Source: an uncultured Oscillospiraceae bacterium (GTDB taxonomy: Bacteria; Bacillota; Clostridia; Oscillospirales; Ruminococcaceae). From it: a stretch of DNA of 5,869 nucleotides. The stretch's first letter is position 1, and each line of letters begins with the position of its first letter. Where the stretch lies: NCBI GenBank assembly GCA_934463345.1, contig CAKSJL010000096.1, positions 1-5,869 of the forward strand, read 5' to 3'. Below the pieces are notes generated by a model, which worked only from the letters and a program-made list of their open reading frames with translations, made no database searches and was not told the DNA's origin. This document shows positions 1 through 5,099 of this stretch, piece by piece. The position numbers and the translations under genes are program-made.

Positions 1-766
1 GTTGTACTGGAGCGTTAATATTTTTCAATTCTGGGTAAAGCTTAATGAAACATAAAACCCATATAACGCCAAGCGCAACCTGTATGAGACGCCAGAATTT
101 CGGAACAGGTCTTTTCTGATTTGAGGTCTGCTGAGCCGGCTTTACTTCTGAAAGTTCATCTGAGATTATGTATCCGTCTGAAACGGCTTCGTTTATGACT
201 GACTGTTTCCACACACAATCATTTTCCCATTTGAAATCACCTTTTTCCAGATGTTCTATCAAATACCGGTCACTTTCCCTTAATCCATTGAAGCTGTTGT
301 ATTTTTCTGTAGTACGATATGTGTGGTCAGGGCTTTCAGTTAATATTCCAAAGTTTTCGTATTGAAGTATTGATGCCGCAACATCCTTTTTCTGCTCAAT
401 TTCCAGGTTTGTCAGAAGGCTTATAACAGCTGGGGATAATCCTGTCAGTTTATCACGATAGTAATCAAAATCATGCATATTTGCGATAGTACAGTTTTTA
501 ATCGTGGTTTTGATTTCAGTTTTAATTATTATTTTGCCGATAAAGAATGGAATAACCGATATAGTTATAGATGCAGTGATAAAAAATAATACAGAACCAG
601 CTGCGTATTTAATATCCGGCTTTTCTGCAAAACCTTTCAATACAGTTCTTCCGCCAGGAGATACAGCAATTATTAACATAACCGCCAGGGGTATAAGCAT
701 AAGCATTTTTTCATATTTTTTATACTTTTTTATAGCCGAGAGTTCAAATACCTTTTTGTTTTTCAT
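1..766 (-). CDS. Uncharacterised membrane protein, 3' end beyond the window (DUF2207-like middle)
   Basis: The minus strand is open from ATG 766 to the left edge: 255 codons without a stop, so the C-terminus is missing. Visible layout: a basic N-terminus (residues 1-20), two hydrophobic segments at about 21-36 and 55-77, a soluble middle of about 140 residues, and a third hydrophobic segment at about 225-244 after a Pro/Gln/Ser-rich linker. The middle contains GLSPAVISLLTNLE (109-122) and DVAASILQYENFGIL (128-142), then a Leu/Glu-rich helix near 162-175. This resembles the winged-helix-like cytoplasmic part of DUF2207 membrane proteins, but only by eye. The function is unknown. The start is uncertain. 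AAAAGGAGT at 789-781 is about 14-15 nt upstream, which is long, and the frame stays open beyond the ATG, with an in-frame TTG at 799 that lacks its own Shine-Dalgarno. The gene is divergent from the flippase gene. Confidence 0.75.
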   Translation of the reverse strand, partial: MKNKKVFELSAIKKYKKYEKMLMLIPLAVMLIIAVSPGGRTVLKGFAEKPDIKYAAGSVLFFITASITISVIPFFIGKIIIKTEIKTTIKNCTIANMHDFDYYRDKLTGLSPAVISLLTNLEIEQKKDVAASILQYENFGILTESPDHTYRTTEKYNSFNGLRESDRYLIEHLEKGDFKWENDCVWKQSVINEAVSDGYIISDELSEVKPAQQTSNQKRPVPKFWRLIQVALGVIWVLCFIKLYPELKNINAPVQ

Positions 767-800
767 ATTAGATATATCACACTCCTTTTGTTCCTTCAAA

Positions 801-809
801 AGTATAACA
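801..809 (-). promoter_or_regulatory. Possible extended -10 promoter for the left-edge membrane protein gene
   Basis: Read on the minus strand the bases are TGTTATACT, that is, a TGn extension followed by TATACT (one mismatch to TATAAT). Transcription would begin near 794, just before the AAAAGGAGT ribosome-binding site at 789-781, leaving a very short leader. I see no convincing -35 hexamer 17 nt upstream, which is tolerated in extended -10 promoters. This is a prediction from pattern only. Confidence 0.35.
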
Positions 810-848
810 GGGGAATGTGAAGTTATCTGTTCTGAAAAAGTAAAATTA

Positions 849-878
849 TTGTAAATAACTGAAAAGAAAGCGTATATT
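849..878 (+). promoter_or_regulatory. Weak candidate sigma-A promoter for the flippase gene
   Basis: TTGTAA (849-854) and TATATT (873-878) are separated by 18 nt. They match the sigma-A hexamers at 4/6 and 5/6. Transcription from about 885 would give a leader of about 110 nt that includes both inverted repeats at 915-984. An alternative -10, TAAAAT at 922-927, has no good -35 and would start transcription within the first repeat. In A+T-rich DNA such matches are common, so this is weak. Confidence 0.28.
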
Positions 879-914
879 CTTTATCAGTATCTGACAATTC
901 ATATTTATCCCCAG

Positions 915-948
915 TTCTTAATAAAATGTAAGGACATACATTTAAGAA
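915..948. repeat. Imperfect inverted repeat (operator or leader hairpin) upstream of the flippase gene
   Basis: AAATGTA (924-930) and TACATTT (937-943) are perfect 7-bp inverted arms around the 6-nt centre AGGACA. Outside them TTCTTAA (915-921) and TTAAGAA (942-948) are also complementary, so a longer stem with a 4-nt bulge is possible. Its last four bases overlap the left arm of the next hairpin (945-984), so as RNA the two full structures would exclude each other. It could be a repressor operator or part of a structured leader. Confidence 0.45.
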
Positions 949-984
949 TCCGCTCTCACACATAATCTTGTGAAAGCGGATTCT
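945..984 (+). repeat. Long hairpin immediately before the flippase ribosome-binding site
   Basis: AGAATCCGCTCTCACA (945-960) pairs with TGTGAAAGCGGATTCT (969-984): 15 of 16 positions match, with one C/A mismatch (955/974) and an 8-nt loop. The stem ends exactly where the ribosome-binding site AAGGGGG (985-991) begins. No T-tract follows, so it does not look like a terminator. Plausible roles are translational control or mRNA 5' protection of the flippase transcript, or a protein-binding palindrome in DNA. The structure is directly visible; the role is inferred. Confidence 0.65.
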
Positions 985-996
985 AAGGGGGAAAAA

Positions 997-2511
997 ATGA
1001 ACAAAAGCAAAATAGTTCGTGATACTGTGTTTCTTACAGCTGTTGATTTTGTTATGCAGGGACTTGCACTGCTCCTGAATGTTTTTATTACAAGAAAGCT
1101 TGGATCGGCAGCTGTCGGGGCAATATCCCTTATGGGAACATTTCTCATATTTACCGGTATAATTTCAAGCGGAAATGTGTATCTGTGTTCGAGTCGTCTA
1201 ATATCTGAGGAAATAGGTCACAGAAACGGAAATCCGAATATTATTTACAGATATTCTCTTGCATATTCAATGCCATTGTGTCTGCTGGTTTCACTTGTGA
1301 TTTTCATATTTTCTGAAACTATATCTGTTAGCATTCTTAAATCGCCTTCGCTCGTTCTTTCGGTCAGAATAATGTCATTTATTCTGCCAATGAACACACT
1401 CAGCTGTTGCCTGCGGGGATATTTCAGTGCTTACAGAAATGTTGCGTTTGGCGCAATTGGTTCAGGTATAGAATTCTGCGTAAAATCAGTGTTATTCGCA
1501 GTATTTGTGCAGTTTTATATATATGACGGAAAAATAAATACATTTACAGCGTTTGCGGTGAGTATGGCTGTTGGACAGCTTGCAGGTCTGATATATCTTG
1601 TGATATGTCATATCAGATATAGGAAAAGCAGTAACTTCGGCGCATCAATGAAATTTAAATGTTTTGTTCTGACATCCATTCCAATCATGCTTAACAGTAT
1701 TGTTACATCAGTTTTAAGCAGTGTAAACGATGCGCTTGTACCAATAACCCTTAAACAGTATGGTAACTCAACTCAGCAGGCACTGAGCCAGTTTGGAATA
1801 TTTGAAGCTATAATAATACCGGCGTTGTTTTTTCCTTCCGGCATTCTTTGCAGTCTTTCAGCAATACTGATACCGGAGCTTTCGAGGGAGCGTGGTGCGG
1901 ATAACATACAGAAAACAGCCTTCCTTACAAACCGTGTCTTACGTCAGACTTTCAGCTTTTCGGTTTTTGCGGCGGCGGTGTTTTTTTGTTTCGGAAATGA
2001 AATCGGCATACTGATGAGCGGTGATGCCTTTGCAGGAAAAATAATAAAGATTCTTGCACCGGCTGTACCGTTTATTTACCTTGAAATAATACTTGAGGGT
2101 ATACTTAAAGGAATGGGCAGGCACAGCTTTTCATCCCTGAATTATCTTGTTGAATATGCTATAAGAATATCGGTTCTGCTTGTTTGTGTTCCTCTGTTCG
2201 GCTTTTATGGAATTGTAATGTCATATCTTGCAAGCAATATAATATGCAACACATCAAGAATTCTTAAAATAATAAGCATTACAAAAATAAAGTTCAGCTT
2301 TTCTGATAATATAATAATACCTCTTGTCTGTGCGCTGCTTTCAATGCAGACTGTAACACTGCTTGAAAAGCCGCTGCATCTTGAACGCATGAGCATTGCG
2401 GCAGAACCGATACTGTTCACAGTGGCTGCGGCAGTGATTTACATACTTCTACAGCGGCTTGTACACAAGGCATGCAAAAGCTATTGCGTCAGCGAGAACA
2501 TGTCCTCATAG
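997..2511 (+). CDS. SpoVB/MurJ-like polysaccharide (lipid-linked) flippase, MOP superfamily
   Basis: This is a 504-aa integral membrane protein with many hydrophobic helices spread along its full length, by eye about 12-14, close to the roughly 500-residue size of SpoVB and related Wzx/MurJ transporters. Family-like signatures are the N-terminal segment with FITRKLGSAAVGA, the middle segment SSVNDALVPITLKQYGNS followed by a Pro-containing helix and LSAILIPELSRERG, and a later ILKGMGRHSFSSLNY. Members flip undecaprenyl-linked sugars or peptidoglycan precursors to the outer face of the membrane; SpoVB acts in spore cortex formation. The substrate here cannot be told from sequence. I chose ATG 997 over the in-frame GTG 970 because AAGGGGG lies 5 nt before it, whereas the GTG sits inside the hairpin and has no Shine-Dalgarno. 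It is transcribed alone here and converges on the ComFB-domain gene. Confidence 0.85.
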   Translation: MNKSKIVRDTVFLTAVDFVMQGLALLLNVFITRKLGSAAVGAISLMGTFLIFTGIISSGNVYLCSSRLISEEIGHRNGNPNIIYRYSLAYSMPLCLLVSLVIFIFSETISVSILKSPSLVLSVRIMSFILPMNTLSCCLRGYFSAYRNVAFGAIGSGIEFCVKSVLFAVFVQFYIYDGKINTFTAFAVSMAVGQLAGLIYLVICHIRYRKSSNFGASMKFKCFVLTSIPIMLNSIVTSVLSSVNDALVPITLKQYGNSTQQALSQFGIFEAIIIPALFFPSGILCSLSAILIPELSRERGADNIQKTAFLTNRVLRQTFSFSVFAAAVFFCFGNEIGILMSGDAFAGKIIKILAPAVPFIYLEIILEGILKGMGRHSFSSLNYLVEYAIRISVLLVCVPLFGFYGIVMSYLASNIICNTSRILKIISITKIKFSFSDNIIIPLVCALLSMQTVTLLEKPLHLERMSIAAEPILFTVAAAVIYILLQRLVHKACKSYCVSENMSS

Positions 2512-2525
2512 TTTTGCTTTGAAGA

Positions 2526-3284
2526 TCAGTGGATAGGATGGATCATAAGCTTTAAAACAGCCTGAATAACTGCCGAGCGTATGAGTGAATCGTCGGCTTC
2601 TTCAATAGTTTTGTCATGCTCGCTTACCTTGACAGCTATGTATTTTGCCGGAAGCTCATTAAGCGCAAGAGCCATGACGGTATATCTGCATATATTACAG
2701 TGACAGCAGTTAAACTTGTCGAAAATGTCATCAAAACGGCTTACTATAAGCTCTTCGTTAAGGTTAATAACTTCGTATTCTTCCTCCTCTTCCTTCTTTG
2801 CTTTTTTGGACTTGGATGTCTTGGATTTTGAGGTGGATTTAGCGGATGACCTGGTTTTTTTCGCAGGCTTTTTCTCCTCTTCTTCCTCCTCGTCGTCATA
2901 TTCATCATAGTCATCTTCCGGTTCTTTTGCTTTTCTGCTGACTTTTCCTGAAGTTCTTGTTTTCTTTTTAGGCTTTTCTTCTGTTTCCTCATCGTCAGGT
3001 TCTTCAGCTGCCGGCTTCCTTGAAACCGTTTTTGATTTTGCCGCAGACTGTGTGCGTGTTTTCTTTGCCGGAACTTCGTCCTCGTCCTCATCGTCAACGA
3101 CCGGTTTTCTTGAACGTGTTTTCGGAGCAGCAGTCTTTGGAGCAGCTGCCTTTTTTGTTCTCGATACCTTTTTAGGAGTTTCCTCGTCGAAATCCTCGTC
3201 ATCGTCAGCCTGATTCAGGGAAGGCATGATCTTGTTGAACATGACTTCCTTATTTATTTCCTGTCTGGTTTTTCGTATTGCCAT
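2526..3284 (-). CDS. ComFB-domain protein with long acidic/basic disordered N-terminal region
   Basis: 252 aa in three parts. Residues 1-25 form a basic, probably helical leader (IRKTRQEINKEVMFNKIMPS). Residues 26-169 are low complexity, with acidic runs alternating with Lys/Arg/Ser/Thr blocks such as PAKKTRT and SRKP. Residues about 170-252 match the ComFB family: cysteines at 193, 194, 196 and 199 (CCHCNIC), then ALALNELPAKY (205-215) and a C-terminal helix ending in HPIH. ComFB was named for a late-competence operon protein of B. subtilis, where conserved cysteines hold zinc; some cyanobacterial members are reported cyclic-dinucleotide receptors. The usual family is only about 90-100 aa, so the 165-residue extension is the unusual part. 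Position 202 is Thr where the family often has Asp (C..DV pattern). The ATG is preceded by GAGGTG with 8-nt spacing, and the gene starts 15 nt after the parA stop, so co-transcription is likely. Function unknown. Confidence 0.85.
   Translation of the reverse strand: MAIRKTRQEINKEVMFNKIMPSLNQADDDEDFDEETPKKVSRTKKAAAPKTAAPKTRSRKPVVDDEDEDEVPAKKTRTQSAAKSKTVSRKPAAEEPDDEETEEKPKKKTRTSGKVSRKAKEPEDDYDEYDDEEEEEEKKPAKKTRSSAKSTSKSKTSKSKKAKKEEEEEYEVINLNEELIVSRFDDIFDKFNCCHCNICRYTVMALALNELPAKYIAVKVSEHDKTIEEADDSLIRSAVIQAVLKLMIHPIH
2793..3209 (-). repeat. Four tandem acidic-then-basic protein repeat units inside the ComFB-domain gene
   Basis: Residues about 26-164 break into four degenerate units. Each has an acidic run (DDDEDFDEE, DDEDEDE, DDEETEE, DDYDEYDDEEEEEE), then P-x-K-K-[TV]-[RS]-[TS], then a Ser/Lys/Ala stretch. 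The first three units end in SRKP, SRKP and SRKA. The last basic block is a run of Ser-Lys dipeptides. The style recalls histone H1-like or nucleolin-like tails. Such polyampholytic segments often bind nucleic acid or form condensates; that role is inferred here. Confidence 0.7.
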
Positions 3285-3299
3285 TTATATAACACCTCA

Positions 3300-4055
3300 T
3301 TAATTGCAGTTTAGTATTTCTTGTGCTAATTTTTGATAATCTTTTACTCCGGTAGCTCTCGGCGCATATTCAAATATGCTGCATTGCAGCGACTGTGCCT
3401 CTGAAAGAGCCGGACAGTTTCGGATGTAAGTATCAAAAATAGGAATATCAAAGTTTTCAGCAACCATTTTTGCCGTACCGGCTGATTCCCTGTGAAGCTT
3501 TGAAAACTTTCTGTATTTGTTTATGAGTATTCCTGCCACCTCAAGTTCCGGGTTGCAGGCTTTTTTTACATACTGAATGGTTTCGTTTACCTGTACAAGT
3601 CCCTGTAAACTGAATATGTCCGGAAGCATGGGAAGTATAACGTAGTTGCTTGCCGCCAGCGCATTGACAGTAAGAAAACCAAGTCCCGGAGGGGAATCAA
3701 TAAAAATATAGTCATATTTGTCCTCAACTACCTGGAGAATATTTTTCAGTATAAATTCTCGGTTTTGTCCGGTAAATTCAAGCTCGGCGCCTGTAAGAAG
3801 AATATTTGAGGGCATAATATCTGTCATAGGCATTTTCTGTATGCAGCTTTCAACCCTGACTGCACCGGTAAATGCTTCAAAAACAGTCGGCAGATTGCTG
3901 TCAGCGCCCGTACTGAACGAAAGGTTGCCTTGCGGATCCATGTCAACTGAAAGTACGCTGAAACCCTGTTTTGAAAATGCAGAAGCAAGCGCATTTACAG
4001 TTGTGGTTTTTCCGACTCCGCCTTTCTGGGTAATAATTGCATATATTTTGCTCAA
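3300..4055 (-). CDS. Orphan ParA/Soj-type partition or positioning ATPase
   Basis: 251 aa, the normal Soj/ParA length. The deviant Walker A is QKGGVGKTTT (residues 10-19, signature Lys11, P-loop Lys16). Walker A' is VDMDPQGN with Asp38/Asp40. Walker B is YIFIDSPPGLG with Asp120. The C-terminal YIRNCPALSEAQS (210-222) is also typical of ParA. ATP-bound dimers of the family bind DNA non-specifically and are released when a partner stimulates hydrolysis. No C-terminal amphipathic membrane helix of the MinD/FlhG kind is seen; the protein ends LAQEILNCN. I chose TTG 4055 because GAGGAG (4070-4065) precedes it by 9 nt and because ParA proteins begin just before the P-loop. The in-frame ATG 4115 has no Shine-Dalgarno and would add 20 unrelated residues. 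No parB lies in the window; the next gene, a disordered ComFB-domain protein, is the likely partner. Confidence 0.88.
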   Translation of the reverse strand: MSKIYAIITQKGGVGKTTTVNALASAFSKQGFSVLSVDMDPQGNLSFSTGADSNLPTVFEAFTGAVRVESCIQKMPMTDIMPSNILLTGAELEFTGQNREFILKNILQVVEDKYDYIFIDSPPGLGFLTVNALAASNYVILPMLPDIFSLQGLVQVNETIQYVKKACNPELEVAGILINKYRKFSKLHRESAGTAKMVAENFDIPIFDTYIRNCPALSEAQSLQCSIFEYAPRATGVKDYQKLAQEILNCN

Positions 4056-4064
4056 AGTACAAAT

Positions 4065-4070
4065 CTCCTC
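4065..4070 (-). promoter_or_regulatory. Ribosome-binding site that fixes the parA start at TTG 4055
   Basis: The minus strand reads GAGGAG, 9 nt before TTG 4055, and would lie inside the coding region if ATG 4115 were the start. This, with the family N-terminus, decides the start. Confidence 0.75.
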
Positions 4071-4088
4071 TGAAATCAATTCTTTATG

Positions 4089-4128
4089 GCTGTTTTCTGG
4101 CGTGTAACAGCACATCCGGAGAACAGCA
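4089..4128 (-). repeat. Small inverted and direct repeats in the parA leader
   Basis: On the plus strand GCTGTT (4089-4094) and AACAGC (4106-4111) form 6-bp arms around an 11-nt loop. AACAGCA occurs twice as a direct repeat (4106-4112 and 4122-4128, 16-bp period). They sit between the predicted parA transcription start and the ribosome-binding site. They may be a short leader hairpin or an operator; the arms are short enough that chance cannot be excluded. Confidence 0.35.
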
Positions 4129-4147
4129 TAAAATCTTTCTATACTAC

Positions 4148-4176
4148 ATTATATCAAAAAAAAACAAATATTTCAA
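4148..4176 (-). promoter_or_regulatory. Near-consensus sigma-A promoter for the parA-ComFB unit
   Basis: On the minus strand TTGAAA (4176-4171), an exact 17-nt spacer and a perfect TATAAT (4153-4148) form a textbook vegetative promoter. Transcription would start near 4141 and leave an untranslated leader of about 85 nt before TTG 4055. The spacer contains a run of nine T (4164-4156). This is the strongest promoter match in the window and suggests parA is not flagellar-sigma dependent. Confidence 0.7.
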
Positions 4177-4220
4177 CTATAACTATGCATTATTCATAAA
4201 TTTAATTATTTCATGGCTGT

Positions 4221-4246
4221 TTAATTATCTTCTAATGTAACGATAA
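4221..4246 (+). promoter_or_regulatory. Possible sigma-28 (SigD/FliA)-type promoter for flgM
   Basis: TTAA (4221-4224), a 14-nt spacer and AACGATAA (4239-4246) resemble the flagellar sigma pattern TAAA-N14/16-GCCGATAA; the -10 element matches 6 of 8. Transcription would start near 4253, about 40 nt before the flgM ATG. In many bacteria flgM is partly under its own sigma factor, so the location makes sense. A sigma-A alternative (TATATT at 4248-4253) has only a weak -35. Confidence 0.4.
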
Positions 4247-4292
4247 ATATATTAGATAAGCTTTGCTTCGGCATGAAAGGAGCTGACTTTTT

Positions 4293-4601
4293 ATGGATAT
4301 GAAAATAGGTACAAATGTATATAAGCAGTATGTTGCTTCCGGCAGCAGCGGAAACAGAGCAGCCTCAAAAATAATGGGCGGCAGCTGTAACAGATCTGCG
4401 ATAAAGCAGGATTCGCTTTCTTTCAGCGCTGAAGCGGCATTGCTCAAGGAAGGTGCAAAGACTGTAAGGAGTTATGCGGCACAGATTTCAAATCCGGCGT
4501 CAGATGACCGTATAAATGCACTTAAAGAAAAAATCAAAAATGGTGAATACAGTATTTCTGCACAGCAGGTAGCGGACTCAATTCTTAACAGAAGGATCTG
4601 A
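4293..4601 (+). CDS. flgM: Anti-sigma-28 factor FlgM
   Basis: 102 aa, the usual FlgM size. FlgM binds and inhibits the flagellar sigma factor (FliA/SigD) until the hook-basal body is finished, after which it is exported (enterics) or otherwise relieved. The first 40 residues are Ser/Gly/Asn-rich and look disordered, as in the family. DSLSFSAEA (40-48) corresponds to the conserved D-x-[IV]-x-[IL]-S-x-x-A region. RINALKEKIKNGEYSISAQQ (73-92) followed by VADSIL is the typical sigma-binding C-terminal end (LK..I..G.Y.....VA..IL). AAAGGAG (4276-4282) lies 10 nt before ATG 4293; the second ATG at 4299 is a possible alternative. It is first in an operon with flgN and flgK and divergent from parA. 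Confidence 0.88.
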   Translation: MDMKIGTNVYKQYVASGSSGNRAASKIMGGSCNRSAIKQDSLSFSAEAALLKEGAKTVRSYAAQISNPASDDRINALKEKIKNGEYSISAQQVADSILNRRI

Positions 4602-4617
4602 ACTGAGGTGATTTGCT

Positions 4618-5082
4618 ATGGAGCATTTTGAAGAATTTTATAATTTCATGCTGGAGTACACAGAATTTTTTGAAGAGACGGCTGCTAAGGAAAGAGAAAA
4701 GATGAGCGCACTTCTTTCGGATGATTTAAGCCGCATAGAAAGATGTCTTAATGAACATCAGTCGACGTTGAAAAAAACTGAGATCTATGAAACGGAGAGA
4801 GAAAAGCTTCAGGCAAAGATAGGACTCGGTGGAAAGTCGTTCCGTCAGATCATTGCAATGACTGACGGTGAAGAACATGAGCAGCTGAGAAAGCTGTATA
4901 ACCGCTTTAAGGTTGCCGTTGATAATGTTTCGCATTCAAACAAAACTTCATTGCAGATTGCGGAAACAAATATGAGAATAATTGAGAGTATGTCACCATC
5001 GGTGAATGATGCAAAATGCTATGACAACAACGGCGTTTCTTCAAAGCGTCGGAATATTGGCATTCTTAATACTAAAATATGA
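4618..5082 (+). CDS. flgN: Flagellar export chaperone FlgN
   Basis: 154 aa, mostly charged helix, the normal size for FlgN. FlgN is a cytoplasmic chaperone that binds the C-termini of the hook-associated proteins FlgK and FlgL and delivers them to the flagellar type III export gate. Identity rests mainly on position between flgM and flgK, with supporting family features: an N-terminal acidic/aromatic helix (EEFYNFMLEYTEFFEE), a middle K-L-x-x-R-F-K-V-A-V segment, a helix with SNKTSLQIAETNMRII, and CYDNNG near residue 137, matching the Y-D-x-x-G turn seen before the FlgN C-terminus. The excellent ribosome-binding site GAGGTGAT (4605-4612) lies just after the flgM stop, with a 16-nt gap between genes, so translation is probably closely linked. 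Confidence 0.8.
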   Translation: MEHFEEFYNFMLEYTEFFEETAAKEREKMSALLSDDLSRIERCLNEHQSTLKKTEIYETEREKLQAKIGLGGKSFRQIIAMTDGEEHEQLRKLYNRFKVAVDNVSHSNKTSLQIAETNMRIIESMSPSVNDAKCYDNNGVSSKRRNIGILNTKI

Positions 5083-5099
5083 TTCGGAGGTAATTTGAT

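Noticed and set aside
504..854. 116-codon plus-strand open frame
   Set aside because: It lies antisense to the left-edge membrane protein, which has coherent membrane and soluble segments and remains open to the window edge. The plus-strand frame has no ribosome-binding site or family features.
861..882. AAAGAA-N8-TTCTTT inverted repeat
   Set aside because: Six-base arms of A/G and T/C in A+T-rich DNA are expected by chance; not supported as an operator.
945..984. Hairpin as a Rho-independent terminator
   Set aside because: No T-run follows the stem on either strand; it is followed directly by a ribosome-binding site.
970..996. GTG 970 as the flippase start
   Set aside because: It lies inside the hairpin and has no Shine-Dalgarno, while ATG 997 has AAGGGGG at 5-nt spacing and begins at the family-like N-terminus.
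2744..3202. 152-codon minus-strand open frame rich in Arg/Lys/Gln
   Set aside because: It is the frame-shifted shadow of the low-complexity region of the ComFB-domain gene; GA-rich repeats keep the alternate frame open. It has no start signal of its own.
2793..3209. CRISPR array or DNA satellite
   Set aside because: The repetition is at the protein level (charged residues), with unequal spacing and degenerate DNA, within one intact coding frame.
3300..4055. ParA as the flagellar-number regulator FlhG or as MinD
   Set aside because: The DPQGN Walker A' motif and the C-terminal IRNCPALSEA segment are Soj/ParA-like, and there is no C-terminal amphipathic membrane helix.
3718..4107. 129-codon plus-strand open frame
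   Set aside because: It is fully antisense to the parA coding region, which carries all Walker motifs.
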